Positions 1 to 10,226 of a stretch of DNA of 64,000 nt are shown piece by piece. The DNA comes from Platerodrilus igneus (Eukaryota > Arthropoda > Insecta > Coleoptera > Lycidae). The stretch lies in the NCBI GenBank assembly GCA_036346225.1, contig JARFIW010001257.1, positions 650,001 to 714,000 on the forward strand, in the 5' to 3' direction. The notes under the pieces are model-generated. The model made no database searches. It saw nothing but the letters and a program-made list of their open reading frames with translations, and was not told where the DNA came from. The position numbers were made by a program, and so were the translations under genes. Every line of letters starts with the position of its first letter. The first letter of the stretch is position 1.

Positions 1-1009
1 AAACCGCGCCAATTTTTCAAAAAATAGTCTTGTGCGTGCATTTCCGTCACTTTAGACAGTTGCGTCGGCGCCAGAGAATGCGCAGACGCGGAGTGCGGAA
101 GGAAGTGGGCATTTTTTGTCACGTCAGGGACTAGTCAACAAAACGTCAAAAAGTGAGGTTGATCTGCGTCGTTTTTTTATCTTGTCTTCTTTTTCAGAAT
201 GTAGGTTTCCTTTATCGTATCATATTATCGTTTCTCTTAACCTGGTTGATCCTTTATTGTACCGCTACACAAAGAAGAGGGAAAACAGAAAATCTGGTTT
301 TAACGGGGGCAAAGGCCGAACCACGCCCAACTAACGCCAAGATCCTATAGCTGCCATGTTGTGAAGAGCTCCACATTTTGCGTGAGTACATTTTATCTTT
401 TTCTTTTGTATGTGATACAAATTTGAGACGCAATAATGACGTAATACCTTGTTGCGCAATATTATGCACGGGTTTATTATGTTGCCAACTGTCGTAGTGG
501 CTCTTATCAATTACGCGCGGGTCTTTAACAGCATACCTTAGACTAGAACATCGGAGTATAACATAAGATACCGTAGAACGCATTTCAATGGGAACGCAAA
601 TCAATGCATATAAAAATATTCTTTCATTTGCTGTAAATATCATAGAATAGTACTAACTTTACGCATTTAGCATTAAAATATATAATTTCGTGTATTTAAA
701 AAACCAATTCTAGTCTTAATTTTATGTACTGAAACTCGAACGCATATATTTTCTATAAAACGCAACCTCTTTTGCATTAAAAAGCAATTAAGTTTAAATT
801 AATCACCTCGTGGATTATAGCAATTTATTGTAAATAAAGAATTTTTTAGAATAAATTAATAAATAAACACTTTATTTCTAGAAGCGGCCGGAACGCGAAA
901 AACCTGTAAAATCCCGGGAAGAACTGATAAAAGTTATTTATGATTTTTGCAATCACTGTTGGAGAGAAGAGATACGCCACAATAATAGTATATATGAGAC
1001 AGGGACATA
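1..1009. other. Unassigned left edge, no gene recognised
   Basis: Bases about 30-330 are richer in G+C and CpG than the rest of the window, for example around GGCGCCAGAGAATGCGC near position 68. That could be a promoter-like or repeat-derived patch, but I see no supported coding frame in it. From about 340 to 840 the sequence is plain AT-rich DNA. From 840 to about 1009 it abuts the broken RTE-like LINE and no longer matches the other LINE copy. Confidence 0.4.
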
Positions 1010-3029
1010 TTTCATCATCAAATCTAATTACTACGCTTTGGTGTTTATATAGACTGTAAATAATTTTTCTATCCCTATAAGAGATTCCTATTATCCGCAA
1101 AATCCTGAGCATAACAATCCAATTAACCCTATCTAATGCTTTTTCTAAATCTACAAATGCGAAATGAGTCTTTTTATTTTTTTGTAACCTTTTTTCGATA
1201 ATTACCCTAATAATTAGTATCGGTTCCCTAGTCCCTCTGTCTCTACGAAAACCATATTGGTCTTCGCCTAAATAATTCCCAGTTAAAGCTTCTACTCTAT
1301 TTTTAATTATTATTGTTAGTATTTTGAAAGTGTGGGAAATTACACCAACCGTTCTAAAATTCTTACACCTATCAGCTCCTGACTTTTTTGAGATTGGGAT
1401 AATAATATTTTTTTCGAAATTTATCAGGACCTCACCTGCGTCATATATTACTTTTGCTAGTTCATATAATTTGTTTAAAGTTTTATGACTTCCATATTTT
1501 ATTAATTCTGCGGGTATATCGTCGATCCCCGGCGCTTTATTTAGTTTAAGATCCCTAACAGCCTATCAAATTCCTCTCTTAATCCTTTTTTCGATAATTA
1601 CCCTAATAATTAGTATCGGTTCCCTAGTCCCTCTGTCTCTACGAAAACCATATTGGTCTTCGCCTAAATAATTCCCAGTTAAAGCTTCTACTCTATTTTT
1701 AATTATTATTGTTAGTATTTTGAAAGTGTGGGAAATTACACCAACCGTTCTAAAATTCTTACACCTATCAGCTCCTGACTTTTTTGAGATTGGGATAATA
1801 ATATTTTTTTCGAAATTTATCAGGACCTCACCTGTGTCATATATTACTTTTACTAGTTCATATAATTTGTTTAAAGTTTTATGACTTCCATATTTTATTA
1901 ATTCTGCAGGTATATCGTCGATCCCCGGCGCTTTATTTAGTTTAAGATCCCTAACAGCCTATTAAATTCCTCTCTTAATTTTAAGAACCCTATTTCTACA
2001 TCCTCTTCTTTGTCGTTCCCTAAATCATCCATTACGACTCCCTTATATAAATCTTCTAAATATCTTTTCCATCTATCTACTACCTCAATTTTATTTATTA
2101 CAAGCTCATTATTCTCGTCCTTAATACCATTATATTTTTTCCTGTCTTCCTCGAAAAACTTTCTAAGTGCCCTGTAAGCCCTGCCTGTCTTACCTACCCT
2201 CAAATCCTCTTGTTTTCCCTTACAATTCTCCATCATCTATTTATTTTTAGCTCTTCTACACTCATGCACTATCTTATTTCTAACTCTATTATATTTTTGC
2301 GTACTTTCACTATCCAATTCTCTGAAAGGTTTAAGCTTTCTTCTATTTTCTATTAAATCTAATATCTACCTTGTTACGCAGGGTTTTCTCGCTTCTACTC
2401 TTTTCCTACCTATAATCTGTGTTGCTGTATCATGTACAGCCCTTTTTATGTATTTCCATCTATTTTCTACGTTCCCCCCTATAGCTATCTCATTGATCTT
2501 ATTATCTAATACTTGTTTATATTCCTCTTTTACCTCAATATCATTAAACTTACCTAGATCCCATCCCTCTGTTTTAGCCTTTCTCAATTTTTTGAATTTT
2601 AGATTATACTTTATTTTAACTATGTCAGCCTTTAACTTAGTTTCTAAATCTTTGTTTAACTAAAATATAATGTATTTGGTATCTAGTTTTATCACCTGGC
2701 GCTTTCCAGGTATACCTTCTTCTAACGTTTTGTTTGAATAAGGTGTTTACCGTTACTAATCTATGTTCCTGGCAAAACTCAACTAATCTTTCTCCTCTAT
2801 CATTTCGTCTACCATACCCAAATTTTCCTACCACTTTTCCCTCACTACCTTCTCCCACTGATGCATTAAAATCTCCCATAACTATTAAATTCTCATCTCC
2901 CTTTAATTTTCTCACTATACTATTTATATCCTCATATACCTTTTCTACTTCCTCATCCTTGTACTGAGTTGTTAGCATGTAAACCTGTACTAAAACAGTG
3001 CCTGTGGGTTTCGTACTCAATCTAACCAT
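1010..3029 (-). pseudogene. RTE-like LINE ORF2 remnant: endonuclease, linker and start of RT
   Basis: Read on the minus strand, the order is endonuclease, linker, then N-terminal reverse transcriptase. The endonuclease part (about 3029-2637) has VMGDFNASVGEGSEG and ends with QIHYILVKQRFRN, as expected for an APE-type nuclease of RTE elements. Linker pieces lie at 2587-2366 and 2236-1937. RT motif A is visible near 1110-1160 as FAFVDLEKALDRVNW. Homology to the other LINE copy (3076-4445) stops near 1010, just after RFDD, so palm motifs B and C are absent. The frame is broken several times. Loss of the 3' rather than the 5' end is unusual for a LINE and points to a later rearrangement. It is certainly non-functional. 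The RTE assignment comes from recognised motif style, not from a search. Confidence 0.8.
1188..1979 (-). repeat. 396-bp direct tandem duplication inside the RTE-like LINE
   Basis: Bases 1188-1583 are repeated at 1584-1979 with a period of exactly 396 bp. The word CGATAATTACCC occurs at 1196 and 1592, and the stretch ending ATTCCTCTCTTAAT closes both copies. I see only a handful of substitutions, such as CACCTGCGTC against CACCTGTGTC. As 396 is divisible by 3, the duplication keeps the LINE frame. The plus-strand LINE copy has the segment once. Confidence 0.9.
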
Positions 3030-3075
3030 AATTATTCTATCACTAAATTGTTAGTACTCTTTAACTTTACGCCTT

Positions 3076-4445
3076 AATCACAAGAGTGTAGAAAAGCTAG
3101 AAATAAATGGATGGAGGAGAATTGTAAGGGAATACAAGATAATTTGAGAGTAGGTAAGACAGATAGGGCTTACAGGGCAGTTAAAAAGTTTTTCGTGGAA
3201 GATAGGAAAAAATATAACGGTATTAAAGATGAGAATAATGAACTTCTAATAAATAAAGTTGAGGTAGCAGATTGATGGAAAAGATATTTAGAAGATTTAT
3301 ATAAGGGAGACGATATGGATGAGTTAGGGAACGACCAAGAAGAGAATGTTATAGGGTTCTTAAAATTAAGAGAGGAATTTGATAGAGCTGTTAGGGATCT
3401 TAAACTAAATAAAGCACCGGGGATAGACGATAAACCCGCAGAATTAAAAAATGTGCAAGTCAGAAAACTTTAGACAGATTATATGAACTAGTAAAAGTAA
3501 TATGACACAGATGAGGTCCCAATAGATTTCGAAAAAAATATTATTATACCAATCTCAAAAAAATCAGGAGCAGATAGGTGTTAGAAATTTAGAACGATTA
3601 ATTTAACTTCCCACGCTTCCAAAATACTAACAATAATAATTGCAAATAAAGTAGAAACTTTGACTGAGAATTATTTAGGCGAAGACCAATATGACTTTCG
3701 TAAAGACAGAGGGACTAGAGAACCGATACTAATAATTAGGATAATTATCAAAAAAAAGTTACCACAAGAAAAAGACTCATTTCGCGTTTTTAGATTTAGA
3801 AAAAGCATTTGATAGGATTAATTTAATTGTTATGCTCAGGGTTTTGCAAAAAATAGGAATCTCTCATAGGGATAGACAAATTATTAACAGTCTATATAAA
3901 CACCAAAGCATAGTAATTAGATTTGATGAAATAGAAAACGAATCTAAGATTAGAAATGGTGTTAGACAGGGCTGTATACTATCTCCCTTAATTTTTAATG
4001 TTTATATTGAGGAAGCTTTAAACGTAGCTAGAGAGAGAAAAGAGATATGTATTAGTGTTCAGGGACAGAAAATAGACATGTTACGTTTTGCAGATGTTAT
4101 CGCCATTATAGCAGAGTCTAGAAAAGAGTTAGGAGAGTTTTTAAATATTTTAGATGAGATACTACAGAGTAACTACAGTATGAGAATTAACGCAGGAAAG
4201 ACAAAGATAATAACAAGTGAGTTACAGCCTAGTTCTAAACCAAAATTAAAAATACCTAATACAGAGTTAGAGGAGCTAGATGAATTTTGCTATTTAGGTA
4301 GAATAATTACAAAGGACGGACGTAGCAGAAGAGATATAGTAGCTAGAATAGCTCAAGCTAGAAAAATGTTTTTAAAAAAGAAAGACTTACTAATAGCTAA
4401 TAGTATTAGTTTAGATAATAGAAAAAGTTTCTTAAAGTCGTACGT
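3076..4445 (+). pseudogene. RTE-like LINE ORF2 remnant: linker and reverse transcriptase
   Basis: This is a 5'-truncated plus-strand copy of the LINE on the opposite strand at 1010-3029. It begins in the linker, near RNKWMEENCKG, and runs through RT. Motif A is FAFLDLEKAFDRIN just upstream of 3832. Motif B is RNGVRQGCILSP. The YXDD-type box reads FADV: the second Asp codon is Val (GTT at 4096-4098), which should abolish polymerase activity. The thumb/C-terminal part has DEFCYLGRIITKDGRSRRD and ends near KSFLKSYV at about 4445, after which the sequence is unrelated. The frame from 3832 to 4445 is open, but upstream it has a stop near 3273 and frameshifts. Confidence 0.82.
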
Positions 4446-5493
4446 ATTTTTTTTAACTCTAACTATCCGTCGCTCTTATGTATTTTTTGTCAGTAGTTTT
4501 TTTATGATCATAATACATTTTATAAAAATGTATAGAAAAAGCTAACCAAATTTAAGACGACTCATACTAGCTTAAAGTTAAATGCACGTGTGGAATATAA
4601 TTGGTTAATAAGTACATTTACTGAACTTCTAGGAGCTGTTCCAGATTCTGCATGCCTACCTTTTATCTGAATAGGTGAATTAATGTCAACTTGTACAATT
4701 GTAAGTTGCGTGTACGTTTGATTTGTACTTGGGGTGTCAGTAATATAACCAAATGATATAAACAGATCGCGCGAGAATGACACATTTTTGATTACTGGAT
4801 TTTGTAGAACAAATACAGTACTGTAACACAAACCTTCCTATGCAAAAAATCAAGTACCTTCTAATAATTTACTTACTCAATTTGGAGGAAAGAACGCGTC
4901 ACTCATGATACAAACTCTCAATTACCAAAACGAAATTGTCAAAACAGGAAAATTCCGATTGTAAACATACGCCTGCATTCACCATCGCATGTACAATCTG
5001 AGGAGAACACTTTAATGTATTTAAACGGCAAACAATCTAAAAAAATGTTGTCAAGCTACTGTACGCCCGACTAGCGACAGTGTATATGGATAAGCTGTGT
5101 ACGGGTTATAGACCCCTCTACTTAGAACGCTAATTTTCCTATCAATGCAATACTATAAAACTGTGATGAATAGTCTGTCGTTAATAATTTTGACGCTAGG
5201 GTCACCTGAGGGTCAATTTTCTATTATGTCTTATGGAGTATTAGTATTGTAATCGCATTTTTTATAGAATTATGAAGTCCAATTACACTAAGATTATCGT
5301 ATTTGGTACTTTATAGTTGTGAAAGTTAATAGTGTAAAAAACTTGTGGCGTGTAACTTATCTATAGATATAAAATATGAAGTGTTGTTTTGTCCCTGAGT
5401 GCAAATCCGGATATAAAACATTTAAACTCATAGAAAGAAGTATTTATCCTGCTCCCGAGGTATTTTTGGTATGTTAGTGGTATACCATAGAAT
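4446..5493. other. Unassigned spacer with one unexplained small ORF
   Basis: No family is recognised between the LINE break and the gypsy LTR. A minus-strand frame at 4831-4562 is open for 89 codons and includes TYTQLTIVQVDINSPIQIKG. Its residue composition is more protein-like than most chance frames here, but I recognise no domain. It could be a short relic of an element. The rest is ordinary AT-rich sequence. Confidence 0.35.
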
Positions 5494-6034
5494 TGTTACG
5501 AACTACTATTAGGTAACCCGTCAAACACACAAGCTCATAACCCATTCTCCAGGAATCGAGAATATTCGAGCACATACCAGACTATGAATCATCTATTTAG
5601 TTCAGGGTATAAATAAGACCGCTGATGAAGTACAGAGTTAGTCTATATCAAAATGTCGTATACAATTCATCTCGTGTATAGTTAGTTGCTTGTTACTTAC
5701 GTTTTGAAAGTCTTATAGTAAATATAAATTTGTGTTATGTGGACGTATATATTGAATCGCCAGCTTGCAGAATACATAAGTAGACAAACGTGTAATAAAT
5801 AAATTATAGTAGTGTTGTTGAGAAGTCTTATGGTTAAGGAATTAGTTTAAGAAGATATTGGTGCTTGTAAATGGCATTAGTGTAATAGTGCTTCATTGTA
5901 ATTGAACTGAAAACATCTATAAATAAGGCATATACTGTTAATTAGACTTGTGAATAGTAAGTAATAAAGACTTTTGTTATTACTTGTTTTAAATTGGCTA
6001 AACACGTTAATAGTAGCTTGCTACACTAGTAACA
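5494..6034 (+). mobile_element. 5' LTR of a Ty3/gypsy-type element
   Basis: The segment starts TGTTACGAAC and ends CTAGTAACA, giving TG...CA ends with a short inverted repeat (TGTTAC / GTAACA), and is 541 bp long. It has a TATA box at 5608-5615 and AATAAA-type signals near 5792 and 5947. The gag start lies about 70 bp downstream, as expected for a 5' LTR. No matching 3' LTR is present because the element is cut short at about 8665, so target-site duplication cannot be checked. I did not recognise a clear primer-binding site in the bases after 6034. Confidence 0.65.
5608..5615 (+). promoter_or_regulatory. TATA box of the LTR promoter
   Basis: TATAAATA lies 114 bp into the LTR. Initiation would be expected near 5635-5640, inside the LTR, leaving R and U5 downstream. 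Confidence 0.5.
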
Positions 6035-6106
6035 GGCTGTGTTGGGTATATAGTGATTAATTTAAAAGAAAAAACACAAGTCTAAAGACATTTAAGTAGT
6101 TTGTAC

Positions 6107-7300
6107 ATGCCATTTACAAGAAGCCAAAGCAAAATGGACGCAGAAACCTTAATGAATTTCTTTAAGGATTTTAAATCCAGTATGGAATAAAAGTTTAGTG
6201 AAAATGCTGAGAAAATGGAAGAGAGGTGTGCTAAACTAGAAGTGACACATAGTAAAAACTTAGTGAGGTCAGTTGAACTGAAATCAACCCTTAAAGAAAA
6301 GTTAAGTAAAAATGCTGCTAAAATGGAAGAAAAGTTAAGTGAAAATGCTAACGAAATGGAAGAAAAGTTAAGTGAAAATGCTGCGAAAATGGAAGAAAAG
6401 TTGAATGAAAAGACAGCCACGTTAGAATAGAAATTAATGGAAAGCTCCATTGCATTGCACAAAGATTTCACTGAACAGGTAAAAACAGTTGAGCAAAAGT
6501 TGGACAGTAAATTGGTAAAAATTGAAGAAGATGTGATGGGGCTGCAAGAGCAAATGAGTTCACTAACAACGCGACCACTTGAATTAGCAAACCAAGCTGT
6601 AAATCAAAATATTCCAGAAATAAGAAGCATGGAAGAAAGCGAGTCAATACCGTCAAAATTTAGAGTGAAATCACCCACATTCGATGATAAAACACCTTGG
6701 GCCACATATTTAAAACGATGTTAAGCCGCTGCAATAGCCAACAGTTGGTGTAACAAAGAGAAGGCTATCTTCTTAATAGTGGCCCTACAGGAGAAGCTCT
6801 TAACATCTTGCAAACAATTCCCGATCACCAGCAGAATGATTACGGCCTCTTAACATCGAAGTTTGAGATGAGATATGGGGACGCTCATCTTCAACAGGTT
6901 TACCATGCACAAGTTAAGAACCGCTCGCAAAAGACAAATGAAACCCTGCAAGAATTCGAAGCTGACATTGCCAGATTAGTTAGATTGGCATACCCAACGG
7001 CACCATATAGCTTCCTCAAATAACTGGCTGTTCAAACATTTGTAGATGGCGTTAAAGACGGCGATATACAGCAAGCGCTAGGATTAGCACCGCCAAAAAT
7101 GTTAGATGACCCACTGACTCATGCGCTTGAATTTGAAGCAGCTAAGCAGAATGAGTCATAAAGTTCGGTCTGCCTTAGAAGACCTGGTTAATCGCAGAAC
7201 AGTATAGAAGAAATAATCAACCGTGTGTTTGAAAAGCAAAAGGCGGAAAGGCTGAAAAGACGACGACCGCGGAGATGGGGTCTGCGATGCTGAAGCTGCG
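6107..7300 (+). pseudogene. Ty3/gypsy gag pseudogene
   Basis: The ATG at 6107 opens MPFTRSQSKMDAETLMNFF. In the same frame there are premature stops at about 6188 (TAA), 6428 (TAG) and 6722 (TAA). A frameshift near 6795 carries the reading into GEALNILQTIPDHQQNDYG. The order of parts is an N-terminal coiled coil (6190-6530), the capsid core with KSPTFDDKTPWATYLK (about 6668-6715), then QVKNRSQKTNETLQEF, LVRLAYPTAPYSF and HALEFEAAKQNES. A degenerate zinc knuckle, C-stop-SCGEVGR, lies near 7285-7310. This matches arthropod gypsy-type Gag in style and order. It would have made the particle structural protein and is now inactive. Confidence 0.8.
6299..6430 (+). repeat. 33-bp tandem repeat encoding an 11-residue coiled coil in gag
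   Basis: Four units start at 6299, 6332, 6365 and 6398, each 33 bp, encoding variants of KLSENAAKMEE. A fifth, more diverged unit (KFSENAEKMEE) lies just upstream at about 6191. The 11-residue (hendecad) periodicity suits a long alpha-helical coiled coil. Confidence 0.8.
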
Positions 7301-7756
7301 GTGAAGTTGGTCGTATACAGAGAGCTAAAGCAGGTCGATGTAAAGGTGCGAGCGTCGACAGCACAACGTAGTGCCCCGGAGATTATCATCCGTGCTGCAT
7401 CGTCGATGGAAAGTCTGGACAGCATTTATATCGATGGTGGAATTAATGGTAGAGTTGTTCGATTACTCGTAGATACAGGAGCGACAAGGACTATTCTGAG
7501 ACTAGATTTGGTTGGTCGTGGAAAAGTGCTACCTGCATCGGTATGTCTTCGAACGGCAAGTAGTGAGAAAAGTTCTACTCACGGAGAGACTGCCGTATCG
7601 TTGGGAATTGAAGACAAACTAATTAATCATCGGGTGTTGGTAGTTGAAATTACAGAAGAAGTGTTCTTGGGAATGGATCCCATGAGAAAATATGGGTTTC
7701 ATGTGAACATGAAAGAAAATGTGTTTTGGATAGATGATGATGAGATTCCATTTTAA
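7301..7756 (+). pseudogene. Ty3/gypsy retroviral-type aspartic protease domain
   Basis: The open frame has the protease active site LLVDTGATRTIL with the catalytic Asp at residue 58 (codon at 7472-7474). A distal EVFLGMDPMRKYGF corresponds to the usual second conserved strand region, followed by FHVNMKENVFWI. The catalytic DTG is intact, so this is the best-preserved domain of the element. The frame differs from gag's last good frame. Its 5' boundary is not a real start codon but the resumption of frame after a shift near the zinc knuckle. Confidence 0.8.
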
Positions 7757-8665
7757 GGGACGTGTAACCAAACGATGCAAGTCCGAATGATCGTGATGGG
7801 ACGCCCGGATGGTACGCTACGGGAAGGACAAGTGTGCATGATGGAAGCAACTGAATCGGGAATGGGTTAGGAGGGATTACTGATTGGAAGAACACTGGTA
7901 AATTCTCGAAATATGATTCCAGTAAGGGTGCTAAACATTAATCCGCACACGGTGGCCCTGAAGAAAGACATGATTGTGGGAAGTTGCATTCTAGTGCGCC
8001 ATATTAAACGTTGTGTGAACGACACAAAGATAAACCAGCCAACGGTTGCTCACAGAAATTGTTGGATATGTTGATACCTTTGTGTTAAGGATTAAACGGC
8101 GGCCAACAGGGCAAGGTAAAAGAACTGGTCGGTCGATATCGAGGCGTGTTTGCACTGGATGATGGTGAGAAAGAAAGGACGAATGTTGTGCAACATAAGA
8201 TCAGTACTGGAGATGCGCAACCGATACGACAACATCCCAGGCGGCTTACTTTGGCAAAACGCAAGGAAGCCGAGCAAATTATCACAGATATGAAAAAACA
8301 TGGAGTTATTGAGCCCTCGGATAGTCCATGGGCATCTCCGGTAGTGCTTGTCAAGAAAAAGGATGGGTCGACAAGGTTTTGTGTAGACTACCGGCGGCTA
8401 AACAATGTCACAAAGAAAAACAGCTATCCTTTGCCCAGAATTGATGACACCTTAGATACTCTATCCGGATCTAAACTTGAAAATCGGATACTGGCAGGTA
8501 GGTTTGAAACCAAACGATAAAGAGAAAACTGCGTTTACAATTGAAACTGGATTATGGCAGTTCAAGGTCATACCCTTTGGATTATGCAATGCCCTTGCTA
8601 CTTTTCAACGTTTGATGGAGTTGATACTGCGTGGACTGTCCTGGAAAACATGTCTGGTGTACCTA
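7757..8665 (+). pseudogene. Ty3/gypsy RT, truncated inside the YXDD box
   Basis: The protease-RT linker is seen at about 7870-8000 (GLLIGRTLVNSRN, MIPVRVLNI, VALKKDMIVG). The RT begins near 8146 with the substrate-binding fingers: [30 protein letters not shown] and [10 protein letters not shown] frameshift near 8480 leads to [15 protein letters not shown] and WQFKVIPFGLCNALATFQRL. The sequence should continue as tyrosine, leucine and two aspartates, but after the Tyr and Leu codons (8660-8665) it becomes unrelated. The active site, RNase H and integrase are therefore missing. Confidence 0.82.
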
Positions 8666-9354
8666 GGCGGGTCTTTTTACATTCTTCAACAACAGGACCC
8701 ATTAAACAATAAGTTAGATGTGAAGAATTTGAGTGCTGTTTATTCAGGATTGTACAGATTTCACAAACCTATATAATTTTATCGTAGTATGAGGTTTACA
8801 TATTAAATTGCATTGTTATCTTAATGGTAATATAGTGTTTGAAGTTTTGAATTATCTAGTATTTGGTGGTTATCACTAAAAATTTAATTACGTACCGGTT
8901 TGATATACGTTCATCAAATGTTTCTGTCAATTTTGCATTAATTTTTAGCAGATAAACATTTAACTAAGTGAGTGAAGTCTGCATTGTATTGTAGTTGTTC
9001 CTTACTTTCACTGCATTAATTATTTTGACTTGTTTATAATCGCTTTTGGATAGAGTATTGTGTTGTTGTGTTAGATTTTATTGGAATGGACTATTATATA
9101 TGTTGTGCTAATTTTAGTAGATATTGCCATCGAGTTATGTCTTAGTAGTTATGTAAGTAACGTTGTGCGTACTTTTTAGAACTGTCACTAACCTCATTAT
9201 GTTTTTTTAGTCTTTAAAGTAGGCACGGAATTTTGTTGCCGAAACGTTGAATTAAATTACAATTTGACATAGTAGTCTATTCATTGTTCAACGAGTGTAT
9301 CCCAAGAGTTTACCAACCTTTGTTTTAACTATTGACTTACGTTCAAGAATTCAG

Positions 9355-9357
<3 letters not shown>
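8666..9357. other. Unassigned AT-rich spacer after the gypsy break
   Basis: No coding frame or recognised repeat. A short open frame runs on from the gypsy RT to 8776, but it is chance read-through of unrelated DNA. Confidence 0.35.

Positions 9358-9412
<55 letters not shown>
9358..9412. repeat. (TA)n microsatellite
   Basis: A pure AT dinucleotide run of about 55 bp. Unlike several later tracts, its flanks do not show the TGCTGTGAT-type element end. Confidence 0.95.
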
Positions 9413-9415
<3 letters not shown>

Positions 9416-9523
9416 ATAGTAAATATCGGGTCGTAGTCAATCTGGGCAATTAGATAACTCTTTTAATCAGTTCAAGCTTTTAAAAAATTTTATTTTTTTC
9501 TTCAGGAAGACTATAATTGCAAG

Positions 9524-9746
9524 ATTACAAAAATGTTAATATGTTAATTTTACTTACGATTATATGAAACTAACTAGTAAATACCTGGAGCATGATAATA
9601 ATTAGGATACGACGACAAACTTGGTGAGTACATTCAAAACACATAATACAGTTAACATAATAATTAATTAAGGTGGCTTATTTCTTAAACAACATTAACG
9701 GACAATATAATCGTAAGTAGAATTAACATATTAACATTTTTGTAAT
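9524..9746. repeat. 223-bp fold-back element with 42-bp arms
   Basis: The left arm 9524-9565 begins ATTACAAAAATGTTAATATG. The right arm 9705-9746 is its reverse complement with one mismatch. The 139-bp centre has no coding frame. It has the size and structure of a small MITE or fold-back element. I cannot confirm a target-site duplication. Confidence 0.65.
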
Positions 9747-9831
9747 GCTGCTATATGTTAGTGTATAACTTTTTTAATTAAAATAAGCAAGCAGTTTTAT
9801 TTTTATTTTGAAATGATGCTCTTTGTAAAAT

Positions 9832-10226
9832 TTATAAGATTTTTGCGTGTCGTAGAATGGATTTAGAATAAAAGAAAAATTCTGTACGCGGAGCTATAAA
9901 AGCGAGTACTTCAATTACGGAACAACCTCCTAGACAATTTGACAAATCCTGAATTTGCAGATTTCGTTTCAGCTTGCCTATGTTTGCAAATCCATGTTCC
10001 ATGTCTGAAAGAGTAGACAATGGAATCACGGTGCTACAATGTAGAAATATCGGTAATTAATGGCGAAGGTAAAGTAACGCCAAAATTTCTACATAGTGTT
10101 CAATTAAGGGTGCAATATGATCCAGACGGATTAAGTGTAAAAATTATGAACGGTAAGTCTATTGTCAACAACGTGTTTACAGTATTAAATAACCAACAAT
10201 TTTTTCAATTAGCCGGCAAAATTTAG
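9832..10226. other. Two unexplained short ORFs, divergent from about 10020
   Basis: On the plus strand, ATG at 10020 opens 68 codons to 10226, including VQYDPDGLSVKIMNGKSIV. The composition looks protein-like, with a GTAAGT donor-like word near 10151. On the minus strand, 10029-9832 contains SDMEHGFANIGKLKRNL, which loosely recalls the C-terminal dimerisation motif of hAT transposases. That resemblance is weak. I do not recognise the plus-strand product. Confidence 0.25.

Noticed and set aside
254..643. 129-codon minus frame near the left edge
   Set aside because: No recognisable motif, and overlapping frames on the other strand are equally open.
9832..10029. hAT transposase C-terminus
   Set aside because: Only one loose motif match, with no other hAT domain or terminal repeats nearby.
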